Positions 34,240-45,420 of a stretch of DNA of 64,000 nt are shown in pieces; within the stretch, counting starts at the first letter, position 1, and every line of letters starts with the position of its first letter. A model generated the notes under the pieces. The model was not told the DNA's origin, made no database searches, and saw only the letters and a list, made by a program, of their open reading frames with translations. Origin of the DNA: Gigaspora rosea (lineage: Eukaryota; Glomeromycota; Glomeromycetes; Diversisporales; Gigasporaceae); the NCBI GenBank assembly GCA_003550325.1, contig QKWP01000039.1, positions 304,281-368,280 on the forward strand, given 5' to 3'. The translations under genes were made by a program, and so were the position numbers.

Positions 34240-34739
34240 GGTTAGCATCTTAATTCTTTTACAAATATCCTACCTGAACGATAAAGAATTTAAATTTTGC
34301 ATTACTTTGGCAATGAACAGATTAATTAAAAATAAAAATTTTTTAATTTGTTTAATTATGATTAAAATTTAAAGATATAAATATGTTTAGAGTAAAATGC
34401 CTATGTTAAACCTTAGTAAATATTTTAGTTAAGCTTATCAATTAAGTTAATAATAAAATAATAATGATCTAACTGAACAATTTGCATAAATACTTTTTTT
34501 AAAAATTTTAATATTTAAAAAATGGAAATTTTTATTAAGATCTGTAAATGGTTCACATCAATAACAAACCGACTAAATTTTAAACTGGGCCAAATTCACT
34601 AGTCTAATCTAAATTTAGAAGATTAAACAATTTTCTTGTTTACATTGTGAAACTTAAGGAAAATTCAAATACGGTCAGATAACAAATTGTCGCATTTAAT
34701 TTAATAATTTAAATAATTAATTTTTTTAATTGAAGTTTG
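34240..34739. other. AT-rich intergenic stretch
   Basis: No gene or repeat recognised before the modular array starts near 34740. Confidence 0.25.
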
Positions 34740-37700
34740 AAATTTCAAGAATTTCTTGATTATCAAATGATTTTTCGAACACCTCTAGGTTTCATTATTA
34801 TGATACAAAACAAATTAATTTATTGGTGCAGAAAAACAAGAAATCTTTCCAATTTTAGTTTTATTTCTTGAAAAAAAGTACAATTTGTAATTCTTTTTTT
34901 AAAAGTAAATGCTCTAGGTTTCACAATTATCAAATGATTTTTCGAACGCATCTAGGTTTACAGTTATAATAGAAAAGCAAAAATTTTTCTTAAAAAAACA
35001 AATTTATGGTGCAGAAAGCATGTATAAAAGAAATCCTTTCAATTTTACAGGGTTGTTTCTTAAATAAAGTACAATTAGTAATTCTTTTTAAAAGGCAAAT
35101 GATCAAATGATCTTTCGAATGCCTCTAGGTTTCACAATTATGATGAATGTGATTTTCGAACGCCCCATGTCTCACAATTGAAGCTGAAATTACAAGAATT
35201 TCTGATTATCAAATGATTAAATGATTTTTCGAACGCCTCTAGATTTCACAATGATAATAAATGAAAATTACAAGAATTTCTTGATTATCAAATGATTTTC
35301 GAACGCCTCTATGTGTCACAATTATAATAAAAAGCAAATTAATTTATTGGTGCAGAAAGCATGTGGGGGGAAGTCAATAGAAAAGGGACAAATTTTTTCT
35401 AAGTAAAAGTTTTCTCAACTTTGAGCTTAAATATTTTGTTAACTATCTTATTAAATCTAATAAATTTTTTTTATTTTAATTCTAAATAATTCTGAGATTA
35501 AAATAAAAAAAATTTATCAAAATTGGTTAAGTAGTTGTCAAGATATTTTAATTTAAAAATTAAAAAAATTTTACTAAAAATGATTTGTCCCTTTTCTATT
35601 GACGTCCCCCCATGTATAAACAAGAAAATCTTTCCAAAAAAAGTACAATTAGTAATTCTTTTAAATGATCAAATGATTTTTCGAATGCTTCTAGGTTTCA
35701 CAATTATAAAGCCCCTAAGTTTCACAATTGTGAATGTGATTTTTCGAACGCCCCTATGTCTCACAATTGAAGCTAGAATTTTTTATACAAAAAGCAAAAC
35801 TTGTTTCTTAAAAAAACAAATTAATTTATTGGTGCAGAAAGCATGTATAAACAAGAACCCTTTACAATTTTACATAATTCTTTTTTAAAAGCAAATGGTC
35901 AAATGATTTTTCGAGCGCCTCTAGGTTTCACAATTATAATACAAAAAGCATAAATTTTTTGTTAAAAAAAACAAATAAATTTATTGGTGCAGAAAGCATG
36001 TATAAACAAGAAATCTTTCCAATTAGTTATGATGATTTTTAGAAAACCCCTAAGTTTCACAATTGTAAATGAATTTAAAACAAATTAATTAAAGCATGTA
36101 CGTTTCTTGAAAAAAAAGTACAATTAGTAATTCTTTTTTAAACAAACGATCAAATTTGATTATTCGAACGCCTCTAGGCTTCACAATTATACAAAAGCAA
36201 AGCATGTGCGTTCTTGAAAAAAGTAATTCTAAATGATTTTTTGAACACCTCTAAGTTTCACAATGATACAAAAAGCAAGAATTTTTTCTTAAAAAATTTT
36301 ATTGGTGCAGAAAGCATGTATAAACAAGAAATCTTTCCTTGAAAAAAAGTACAATTAATAATTCTTTTTTTAAATGATCAAATGATTTTTCGAATGCCTC
36401 TAGGTTTCACAATTATGATGATTTTTCAAACGCCTACAGGTTTCATAATTATAATACAAATTAATTGATTGGTGCAGAAAGCATGTATAAACAAGAATAA
36501 AGTACAATTAGTAATTCTTTTTTTAAAAGCAAAAAAAATAACAAATTAATTTAAAAGCATGATACGTTCTTGATTAACAAATGAAAATTACAAGAATTTC
36601 TTGATTATCAAATGATTTTTCGAACGCCTCTATGTGTCACAATTATAATAAACTTTTTTCTTAAAAAAACAAATTAATTTATTGGTGCAGAAAGCATGTA
36701 TAAACAAGAAAATCTTTCCAAAAAAAGTACAATTAGTAATTCCAAATGATTTTTCGAATGCCTCTAGGTTTCACAATTATAAAGCCCCTAAGTTTCACAA
36801 TTGTGAATGTGATTTTTCGAATGCCCCTATGTCTCACAATTGAAGCTTGAAATTACAAGAATTTCTTGATTATAATATGATTTTTCGAACGCATCTAGGT
36901 TTACAGTTATAATACAAAAGCAAAAATTTTTCTTAAAAACACAAATTAATTTATTGGTGCAGAAAGCATGTATAAAAGAAATCCTTTCAATTTTACAGGT
37001 TTGTTTCCCAAATAAAGTACAATTAGTAATTCTTTTTTTAAAGGCAAATGATCAAATGATCTTTCGAATGCCTCTAGGTTTCACAATTATGATGATTTTT
37101 AGAACACCCTAAGTTTCATAATTATGAATGTGATTTTTTGAACGCCCCTATGTCTCACAATTGAAGCTGAAATTACAAGAATTCTGATTATCAAATGATC
37201 AAATAATTTTTCGAACGCCTCTAGATTTTACAATGATTAATAAATGAAAATTACAAGAATTTCTTGATTATCAAACGATTTTTCGAACGCCTCTATGTGT
37301 CACAATTATAATAAAAAGCAAATTAATTTATTGGTGCAGAAATAATTGTACTTATTCAAGAAGCAAAACTGGAAAAGATTTCTCGTGAAACCTATGAGCA
37401 TTCGAAAAATTATTTGATGATCAAGGAATTCTTGTATTTTCATATTTGTATTCGCAATTGTGAAACTTAGAGGCGTTCGAAAAATCATTTGATAAATTAA
37501 AAAATGCACTAAATTAATTTGGTTTAATTGCACTTCTTCAAGAAGCAAATCTGGAAAAGATTTCTCGTGAAACCTAGGGGCGTTCGAAAAAATCATTTGA
37601 TAAATCAAGGAATTATTGTATTTTCAAGTTTCAAACAAAGAAGCAAAATTGAAAAGATTTCTTGTATTCACAATTATGAAACTTAGAGGCATTCGAAAAA

Positions 37701-37790
37701 TCATTTGATAATTGCACTTCTTCAAGAAGCAAAACTGGAAAAGATTTCTAGTGAACCTAGGGGCGTTCAAAAAATCATTTGATAATCAAT
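34740..37790. repeat. Modular repeat array with an orientation switch near 37.34 kb
   Basis: Four modules recur in varying order and length. (a) AAATGATTTTTCGAACGCCT followed by CTAGGTTTCACAATTAT. (b) AATTTATTGGTGCAGAAAGC then ATGTATAAACAAGAAATC. (c) GAAAAAAAGTACAATTAGTA then ATTC and a T run. (d) ATTACAAGAATTTCTTGATT. At least fifteen copies of (a) are visible from 34765 to 37290. From about 37340 the same modules appear in reverse complement (GGCGTTCGAAAAATCATTTG at 37470, 37580, 37690, 37760). Frames at 35535-35888 and 37306-37608 are by-products of the repeats. The function is unknown and no splice-site pattern like that of the 20-25 kb array was found. Confidence 0.75.
35364..35612. mobile_element. 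Foldback MITE inserted in the repeat array, 249 bp
   Basis: The ends TGGGGGGAAGTCAATAGAAA and its inverse (TTTCTATTGACGTCCCCCCA) continue inward with AAGGGACAAAT/ATTTGTCCCTT and AT-rich complementary arms. Sister copies of the host repeat read AGCATGTATAAAC without interruption. Here AGCATG and TGTATAAAC flank the element, so at least TG (up to CATG, depending on the boundary chosen) was duplicated. No coding capacity. Confidence 0.75.
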
Positions 37791-38465
37791 TAAAAATTTA
37801 GCCAACTTTAAGTACCAATTAAAATTGTACGCCTTGCAAAATCTGTTATGGATACTCAATTGATGCATACTTAGTAAATATTTTCTCTCGTTTCCATGCA
37901 TAAAAATAGAATTTATGTATTTTTAAAGTACCTTTTACTATTCACGAGGTATGTGTAGTCTGACTAGAACTGATCTTGGAAGCTTTTATTGGCAAATTGG
38001 ATTTAGCTAATTTCTAACATAAAAATCCAATTATTCTCAGAAATCTAGAAATGATCAACTCGGGAGCGTTAACTATTTATTTACTCGTCAAACATTTTAA
38101 AATTAACTTAATCTTTCATGAAACTTAAGACTTTATCACTCAAAGGAAGTTAAATTTTGTTTATTTTTTATTATTATTTGTTCACATATTCACATATACA
38201 CTTTTACAAATAGTTATAAACCGGGCTATTTTTAATTAATGGAGACTGTGTCTTGGTGAGGCCGTTCATTATGATTGTTATTTCAATAGGCCGGTGTAGT
38301 ATTAATGAAGACTGTGTCTCGGTAAGGCCATTCGTTATTACTACTAGTATTTATAAATTGATGATATGATGATAACCTAAATGTCTGAAAATTCTAAGAT
38401 ATATGACAATGACTGACTTCATAATTTTTTAATTACCAAAAATGAAATTAACTTAAATATTTCTG
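37791..38465. other. Intergenic stretch with a ~60-bp direct duplication
   Basis: AGACTGTGTCT(T/C)GGT(G/A)AGGCC(G/A)TTC occurs at 38245 and 38307 as part of a duplicated segment including AATAGGCCGG / AAACCGGG. No gene is seen. Confidence 0.35.
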
Positions 38466-39391
38466 TTAATTAGTATCCATATCATCATTATTGAAAAAGA
38501 AAGCGTCTTGTCTTGCAAACATCGGAATTGTACGGATTCCTAATAAGAAGCGTAAGCAATTAAGAATATTATCAAATTGGTAAGCCATATTTTACCTCTT
38601 TCCCTTAGTTCCGCACTATATTGTTCAACTCGTTCCTGAAGATTTCTTATTTGTACATCTTGAGTAGCAATTCTATTGTCGCGAACGCTTGCCACGATTT
38701 CAAGATCCTGATAAAGACGTTGGTTGTCCTGATTAAGATAATCATTGTCCTGATTAAGATGATCGTTGTCATCGCGAAGTCCACTGATGACTCCTTCTAT
38801 TATTCTTCCTCCCACGACTTGACTTAGAAATTGGTTTTCATTGCGAAGTCTATTGATTTCTTGGTGTCTCAGCATTCTTTCTTGTCGGATAGCTCTTGAA
38901 TTTCCTAATAACTAGCATTAGTAATTAATACTATCAAATTGATAAAAGAATATATTACCTCTTCCTATTTGATTTTGTAAACGTTCTATTCGTAAATTTT
39001 AATTGGCAATCGTAATTCCGCTCCAGTCTCTCAATAATTCGAGTCTAGTGATTTCTTGTTGGTTTTGTTGGTTTTGTTCGCTAAGCCTAGTGATTTCTTG
39101 TTGGTTTTGTTGGTTTTGTTCGCTAATTCTAGTGATTTGTTCTTTATATTTATTCTTTTCACTATTAAGATCATTTATTAATTGACTTGCGATTTTTTGA
39201 GTAATTTTATATTTGTCTATACTCTTCTTTAATTCATTTCTTTCTTCAATGCTTTTTTCTAGTTTTTCCAAATAATCATTCCTTTCTTTAATGATATCAT
39301 TCCTTTCTTTAATGATTTTTTCTAGTTCTCCCAAATTTGTTTCTAAATTTTCACTGTTTATTCCATTTTCTTTGAAGAACGTTCAACTCAT
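38466..39391 (-). CDS. Coiled-coil protein gene, three exons, two in-frame stops
   Basis: Exons 39391-38959, 38904-38596 and 38539-38466 join in phase through 54- and 56-nt introns with GTAATA/GTAAAA donors and TTATTAG acceptors, giving about 271 codons. The product is almost entirely heptad-like: EKIIKERNDIIKERNDYLEK, a tandem 12-residue SEQNQQNQQEITRL motif, then DDNDHLNQDNDYLNQDNQRL and RNLQERVEQYSAELRERG, ending MFARQDAFFFNNDDMDTN. Two in-frame stops interrupt it: TGA as the third codon (MS-stop-TFFKENG, 39385) and TAA at 38999-39001 within ...TIAN-stop-NLRIERL. Both can be derived from CGA or CAA by single C-to-T changes. It is likely a recent pseudogene or a polymorphic null allele. A basic 48-residue ORF lies upstream (39549-39695). 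Confidence 0.6.
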
Positions 39392-39548
39392 TTTTTTTCT
39401 CTCTGTAAGGGGAGTAACAAAAATCAGGTGATTTTTTAGAGGGGGGAGGGGGGTAAAAAAAAGTTAAAATTATATATAAGAACCTGACTATTTATATATT
39501 AAGGAAGAGGGAAGGGGGGTAGGCCTCTGATAAAAAATAATCAGGTGA

Positions 39549-39695
39549 TTAATGACACTGCCCTAAGTATTTGATGTGTTCAGTAAGAAACTTTTCAAGA
39601 CCCTCTTTCGAAGTCAAATCACTGGAACGAGTATAACGACGTTGATGATTCGCTCGAGTCATAATTTTTGCTTGCTGTTTGTTTCGAAATTTCAT
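39549..39695 (-). CDS. Small basic ORF, 48 residues
   Basis: ATG-initiated, MKFRNKQQAKIMTRANHQRR then YTRSSDLTSKEGLEKFLTEH, ending YLGQCH. It is GC-richer than its surroundings and has protein-like composition, so it may be a remnant first exon or a small gene upstream of the coiled-coil gene on the same strand. Between the two lies a G-rich tract (39441-39451 and 39515-39520) bordered by repeated ATCAGGTGATT. Not recognised. Confidence 0.35.
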   Translation of the reverse strand: MKFRNKQQAKIMTRANHQRRYTRSSDLTSKEGLEKFLTEHIKYLGQCH

Positions 39696-39699
39696 TCTC

Positions 39700-42014
39700 A
39701 AGAAGTCAATTATAACTTATTTATACTTATAATTAAATAAATAATACAATATAAAAAATACACTTAAATTAAAATGTAATTGGTGTGTTATTTCTATATT
39801 AATAACCAGAATATCATATATTTACAATAACTTGCATAAATTGAATGAATATTCGTCTATAACTGTCTGGTATTGATATTATTATATATATTTTTTTATC
39901 TTGTTAAATAATAAGTCTGAGTCACGATTTATAGATACATGTGATTTGTCAAAAATGTTATTTTGATAGCTTGAATCTTTCGTTGTCACTATTTTTATTG
40001 ACATTGGATTCTTCCAATGGAGATGAATTAGATTATTCTCAAGGCAAGCTGCACAATACCAATATCTTTCATGACACCTTTATCAACATTAAAAAATCTT
40101 GGGTTTCGTTCATTCTATCGACAATCAGTTTACCGACTGACAGTAATTTGACTGACAAAGTAATTCTGGTCATTTCCGTTAGGGTCAGGTTAGAATTAAA
40201 GTAAATGTTAGTGCAATTTATAAAAAAAAACCATTATAAAATTATTTTTGAAATAATATTTAAATTGAATTTTTATATTTCAATATTTAATTGGGAAAAT
40301 CAAATTGTGAATTAATTTATATTAAAATTACCAGAGCTAATTATGTCACCAAGAAACTAATTGAATTTCAAACTTTACTAAATTTTCGGTTAACATCACT
40401 TTTAGAACTCTTGTGAGGAGAGGGGGGATAAAATGAAACGAACATATAAATGAAAAAATATGAGTCAATTTGATTGGTCGATGTAAATCATGTGATTGGT
40501 GAGAAGAATCAACTTTAACTTGTTCTTTTACATGTGACCAATTTCTGCGCTCACAATTTTAAATACTAATAGTATATTAAATGTTTATACTCATTATTAT
40601 TAATGCTATAAAATGAAATTACTGTTATTGTGCTTATTTAAAAGCTTTGCTCTTATTTTGTTTAACATTATTATATCTTGTTACCCGAAATTCGAAACCT
40701 TTCCGAAGCTTTAAAATTGAATGTTAATAATTAATGCATATTTATGATAAAGTAACCAAAATGTTCCTGAAATGCAATCTAATTATTCTATACTTTAAGT
40801 CTTAAAGTTTAAAATTAAATTTCTAAGCCTTTCAGTATAGTGTTAGAGTTTCTGAAAGGGTTTCGGGTTTTTATATAGTTTCGGGTTCGGATAACATATC
40901 CTATGCTAAAATAAGATGCTTTTGAAAACTGTAGCAATGAATTTAATTTCTGTCATTACTATTGGTAAATTTCAAAAAAAATTCATATGCATATTTATCA
41001 ATTGATAATAGTGGTTCTACGTTACGTATGACTATGTATTCTATAAATATTTTTAGCATCTCTAGAAAAATGAACTTATTTGCAAGTGTTCAACGAAATA
41101 TATTTCAGAAGTAAATAAATATAGTGTTTATAAAGTTTTATTGGTAATATGAAATCTACACTAAGGTTTTTCAGATCCACGGCAAATTCACAAATTGGTA
41201 GTTAGGATTAGTGGATTTTTGTAACGATAATGTTATATGAATTTTGCAGTCCTTAAACATTAATATTAAGCACTGTCCGTTAAAATTTTAATAGAAAACG
41301 GATAACGAATCGCATCTCTTGTGATTAGATATCAAACTTACTAAAATTTAATATGATTAGATATCAAATGTACTATAAAATATAATGTATGTTTTAAGTT
41401 ACAAAAGCTTCTTTGAAATTATATACTGTATATGTCATTCATATAAAAAAAATTTATGAAATTAATCAATATCGATTTGATTTATCCGACCACCTATTAA
41501 TTTATTATTATTTATAATTTATTAATCACAACAAAAAAAGTAATACATAAATTATTTATACTATTTAAAATTTACGGCTCGCCATATTAGTTTAAATTTC
41601 ATTTGAATGAAGGTATCACTATTCCTAAAGATCTTGATAGTAGTTTTGGATTACATCTCTACTTGATAGATAGCTTAGATAAAATACTCGTCATTGACTA
41701 AACATCTACCTAAAATATATAAAATTATTTTATTAAAAATTTATTTTAATTAATTTATTTAGCAACATTTTTGATGAGCCTGTAATTAAATGAATAAAAT
41801 TTTACAATTCTTTTTAAAGTAGTTAACTCAATTAATGAATTACGGCGGCTTTTAATTGTATTCCAATTTTTTTCTAGTAACAATTTTAAAAACTTTTAGT
41901 TAAAAGTGATAATAGTACTAAATCTTTAATAGTAAAAAAAACGAATTTCGATTTAAAAAAATTAAAAAGTACATATTGATACGTTATGAAGATAATCTTT
42001 ATATATGGGCCTGA
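39700..42014. other. Long AT-rich intergenic stretch
   Basis: No convincing gene. A plus-strand frame at 39941-40204 opens with GTG and has no support. GTTTCGGGTT-type motifs occur around 40858-40890 and as CCCGAAATTCGAAACC near 40684. Solo hAT-like ends (CGCATCTCT at 41308; TTACATCTCTA at 41644) are present. Confidence 0.35.
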
Positions 42015-42092
42015 ATTTAAGCGTGCATTTAAAGAGTGTGCATTTAAAGAGGGTGTGCACTTATAGAGGGTGCACTTATGGAGGTTTCACTG
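42015..42092. mobile_element. Solo terminus of a mariner/pogo-like element
   Basis: Read on the minus strand it begins CAGTGAAACCTCCATAAGTG, followed by CACCCTCTATAAGTGCAC and further GTGCA-type repeats. It is preceded by TA. A related end (CAGTCAAACCTCTATAAATG) is at 1810. No partner end or transposase was found nearby, so this is a fragment. Confidence 0.5.
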
Positions 42093-42137
42093 TACACAGT
42101 AACCTTTATCATAATTAATTATTTCAAAAGAATGCAT

Positions 42138-42704
42138 TCATTTATTTAAGGATTCTTTTGTGAGTTTAAAAGCTTTCTCTTCATCTTTACTAACACCAAT
42201 CCCATCTTTATAACATTCTATTAGTTTAGTTATGGCGAAATCTTTGTATCCTCTACCATTATTGTAAAGATCTAAATAAAATTGAAATTATTTTTTTGTA
42301 TCTGTAAAAAAACCTTTATTATTTTTAATACGTTCCGCTAACAATAAATTAGTTCCTTGAAAAATTTTAGGTCTTCCAATGTAAATATCTAAATAAAGCT
42401 CAAAAGCTTGTTGATATTCATTATTTTTATCATAATACTGTGCTAACCAATTTTTGGCTAAATATTTGAATTCTGACTGACTATTGCTAACTTGCTTATA
42501 GAGATCAAAGGTTGTGTTGTAAGTTTTAGCAAATTCTGGTATTAAGTTCATTTCATGTTGTTTGGCTAAATAATATTTTGCATCATCTGCATTTCTACAT
42601 TTGCTTTTAGCAACAGTTAGGAAATGATTATAAGATGTAACATAGTTACGATTTTTATAAGCTTTAACTGCTAGTTTATAGAGTTCGTCGTAATTATCAG
42701 ACAT
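42138..42704 (-). CDS. TPR/Sel1-like repeat protein interrupted by an in-frame stop
   Basis: An ATG at 42704 opens MSDNYDELYKLAVKAYKNRN with TPR-like helical pairs (AVKAYKNRNYVTSYNHFLTV; QAFELYLDIYIG). A TAA at 42288-42290 interrupts the frame after FFTDTKK. Translation in the same phase continues with FQFYLDLYNNGRG and then an unmistakable Sel1-like repeat (AITKLIECYKDGIGVSKDEE), ending at TGA 42138. The full frame is 189 codons. Sel1-like proteins act as scaffolds for protein-protein contact and are abundant in this type of fungus. An intron skipping the stop is possible only with a poor GTTTTT donor. The 5' flank is duplicated just upstream. Confidence 0.65.
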
Positions 42705-42935
42705 TTTCTGAAATTACTCAATAGGGCTAAGAATGAAGAACGATTTTTATATATAAATATTTATGAAAAAAATATTTCAATACGAAGACAAAATCAATTT
42801 TTTCAATCAATTTATCATTTAAAACTTATCATAATTAATCATTTCAAAGGAATAAAGCTTTCCTTCATAGTTTGTTATACTAATTTTCAGATATTTTCTG
42901 AAATTACTCAATAGGGCTAAGAATGATTTTCAAAT
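42700..42935. repeat. Duplicated flanks of the Sel1-like gene
   Basis: CTGAAATTACTCAATAGGGC and its neighbours occur at 42709 (immediately upstream of the gene) and again at 42898. The intervening 42825-42870 resembles the 3' flank of the gene (ATCATAATTAAT(C/T)ATTTCAAA, also at 42108). This looks like a second gene copy whose body has been deleted, leaving fused 3' and 5' flanks. Confidence 0.5.
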
Positions 42936-44164
42936 ATAAATATTTTATGAAAAAATAAAAAATTTCAGTATTGAAGACAATAATTAAAGATTTTGTAATT
43001 AATTCACTTAATTAGTTCAATTACTTTATCATTTTCAATTGCAATGCTTCGTAACTTTGATGGTTAAAAAAAAAATTATTATAATTGTATGGTATTTTTA
43101 CAATTGATTCACAAATTCAATTAGAAATAGGCACAATAAAATTCGTATACCATTTTTTTCTTTACTTTTTCTACCACCATTCTTTCGATAACTTTGTAGA
43201 GCTCAGTTTAATGATTATCGATCTTCGTTAAACATACAAGCTTTGCAAACTTTTCCGCTAAGGTAAGAAATTATTAAGGAATTACACTATACATTCATTC
43301 ATTTTAGATAGGGATTAAGAATTTTGGAATACAGTAAATATTGTATTTTTAAAAATTAGATGAATTGAGCAGACATATTTACAGTATAATATGTTAATTA
43401 AGTTAATTAAATGTTGTGATTAACGAAAGAGCCCACATATGTAGAAATAATTTATAGTTATCAATCATACTGTTACTGTATTATATGTCTATACCAGGAT
43501 TTTCCTTTTGTAACAATTAAAATATCGAAGTGAAATTATTGTGGGGCTGAAGTGAATTGACTGAATGAAGGATACGATTAAATTCTTGAATAATGATTTT
43601 TTAATAAAAAAAAAAATAAATTATAATCTGCATAATAGTTAATTAACACAATTTATTGTAATTCAATTAATTAACGTTAGTTAATTCACATTGTGAGAAT
43701 CTGTTTTAATTTTTTACTCGATTTTTGAACTCCTACAGCCTCTCATGGCCGTAGGAGTTCAATTTAGTTTTTATCCTGATAAAGTCTTATGTTCAATTAA
43801 GAGTTAAAAGCTTACCGAATTACGTATCGATATCGACATTATATTAACATTAGAATAAATTATATCAACATTATAAAACTAGCACTGGAATAATGAGACT
43901 ATTTTATTACTCGGAAAACCGGCCAGTTAAGGAGAATAAAAAAATTTTCTTCAAAAACAATTCTCGATTTAATGAATTTAGGTAAAAAAAAAACACATTT
44001 TTCTATTTTCAGGATTAAAAGAAATACTTTTAGGAATCGCCTCAAAAAAAAAGTTGCTTCTTGACCGAGAAAGGAAAATACGCGGGAAAATGCAAGTTGA
44101 ATTTTTCTAGAAAATGACTATAAAAGAGAATAATAAATTATTCAAACGCATTTGTTAAACCAAA
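42936..44164. other. Intergenic stretch with a strong short hairpin
   Basis: At 43725-43762 TTGAACTCCTACAGCC and GGCCGTAGGAGTTCAA form a 16-bp stem with one mismatch and a 6-base loop. It may be a terminator-like or foldback sequence. No gene is seen. Confidence 0.4.
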
Positions 44165-44640
44165 ATGAAGATTATACGTCATAATATTTCTGTATCGGTG
44201 GATACTAAAATAAGTCATGATATTAAAAGCGTCACGCTCATAACTTTTAATTAAATCTAATGCTAAAGCTAAACTTCAAATTGGAAAAATCTTTAATAAG
44301 GTGTTACAAGTAGATATTTTAAAAAATTAGCAATATTTTAAAGAATTAGCAAATGATCAATCATCTCAATTAAGAGATGAAACAGCGCTATTATTTGTGA
44401 AAACTTACAAACATAGTTAAAAGGAAAAAAATCATTAAAATATTTTAAAATTGCAACTATTAAGACTGAAAATGCAAGCATCTTTTACGTAATGGGTTTA
44501 CTATATCAAAAGTTAGAGCAAGATGCAATTTTCGAAAGCCGCAGAAGAGTTAAATATTAAAATTTTAATAATAAAACTGACGCAACTTGATAGTTACGTT
44601 GATAATATTATTATTTATGTACTAAATCAAGAGAAATAAA
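44165..44640 (+). pseudogene. Decayed Sel1/TPR-like gene
   Basis: ATG at 44165 opens MKIIRHNISVSVDTKISHDI but stops within 30 codons. Downstream pieces in shifting frames show family-like sequence (AKLQIGKIFNKVLQ, ELANDQSSQLRDETALLFV, ENASIFYVMGLLYQKLEQD) separated by stops. These resemble the helical pairs of TPR/Sel1 proteins such as the gene at 42138-42704. A later frame at 44666-44848 opens with TTG and is not supported. Confidence 0.45.
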
Positions 44641-45044
44641 TGAGATACTTATTTTTTTAAATACATTGATTAATAATGTTTCTTATACCTACTTTTCACT
44701 AGTTTATGTAATGATTCTTTTCTCTTTCTCTTTTGAATTAATCTGTAATATTGATTTAGTTGATTCTTTGACAGGTTATAAGTATTGCAAAGATATTGAG
44801 AGTAATTCACTAGTTGTGGACCATTATTTGGTTATGGTGTTGGAGTAGTCAATTTTCATATGAAAAGCAAATTAATTAGCTAGATACATGGCTTTATCAA
44901 CATTTTGCAATAACACAGTCTATTTGGTTTGAGTCTTAGGGTGCTCTCAAGCATCTCCTTCAATGTGATCAACTAGTAAACGAAATCGTGCACAAGCACC
45001 ATAATTAATTGAGCTCATTCTTACGGCAATTCTGCTGAAGGTTC

Positions 45045-45420
45045 ATTATGATATTAAGTTAACTTTCGGTGAGGTCTTCAAGAGTTTGAATCTAAATTTT
45101 AAGTCGGACAAGAACTCGCGAAGAGAAATGCTGACGAAATTTTTTTTACACGAAGACGGAATCTTTATTTCATTTTCAGTATAAAAATCGATTAAACCTT
45201 CGTTATAGCCTTAAGTAAGCTAATCGGTGAGGTCTTCAAGAGATTGAATCTAAGTTTTCAGGTCGATTTGACAAGAACTCGTGGAGATATACCGATTTTT
45301 CTTTCGGGACGAATTTTTTTTTTTAATGTAGAAGAAATTTGTTACATTGTTTTAATTTCAGTTGGGTGAAAAAAATCTTTTTTTTGCCATTAAGTAAAGT
45401 TGTTGTGCAAGTTATAAATA
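45045..45420. repeat. Tandem ~185-bp repeat, two copies plus a partial
   Basis: TCGGTGAGGTCTTCAAGAG, then TTGAATCTAA(A/G)TTTT, then GACAAGAACTCG and a GACGAATTT or GACGAAATTT patch occur at 45065 and 45220 in the same order. A weaker third start lies near 45400. No coding frame is present. Confidence 0.55.

Noticed and set aside
34740-37790. Second micro-exon array with splice-site grammar
   Set aside because: The repeated modules were scanned on both strands for AG-NNN-GTRAGT; no consistent acceptor/donor pair was found.
39941-40204. 87-residue plus-strand ORF
   Set aside because: Opens with GTG, has no ATG near the start, and no splice or family evidence.
44666-44848. 60-residue hydrophobic-start ORF
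   Set aside because: Starts at TTG; probably chance sequence downstream of the Sel1/TPR pseudogene.
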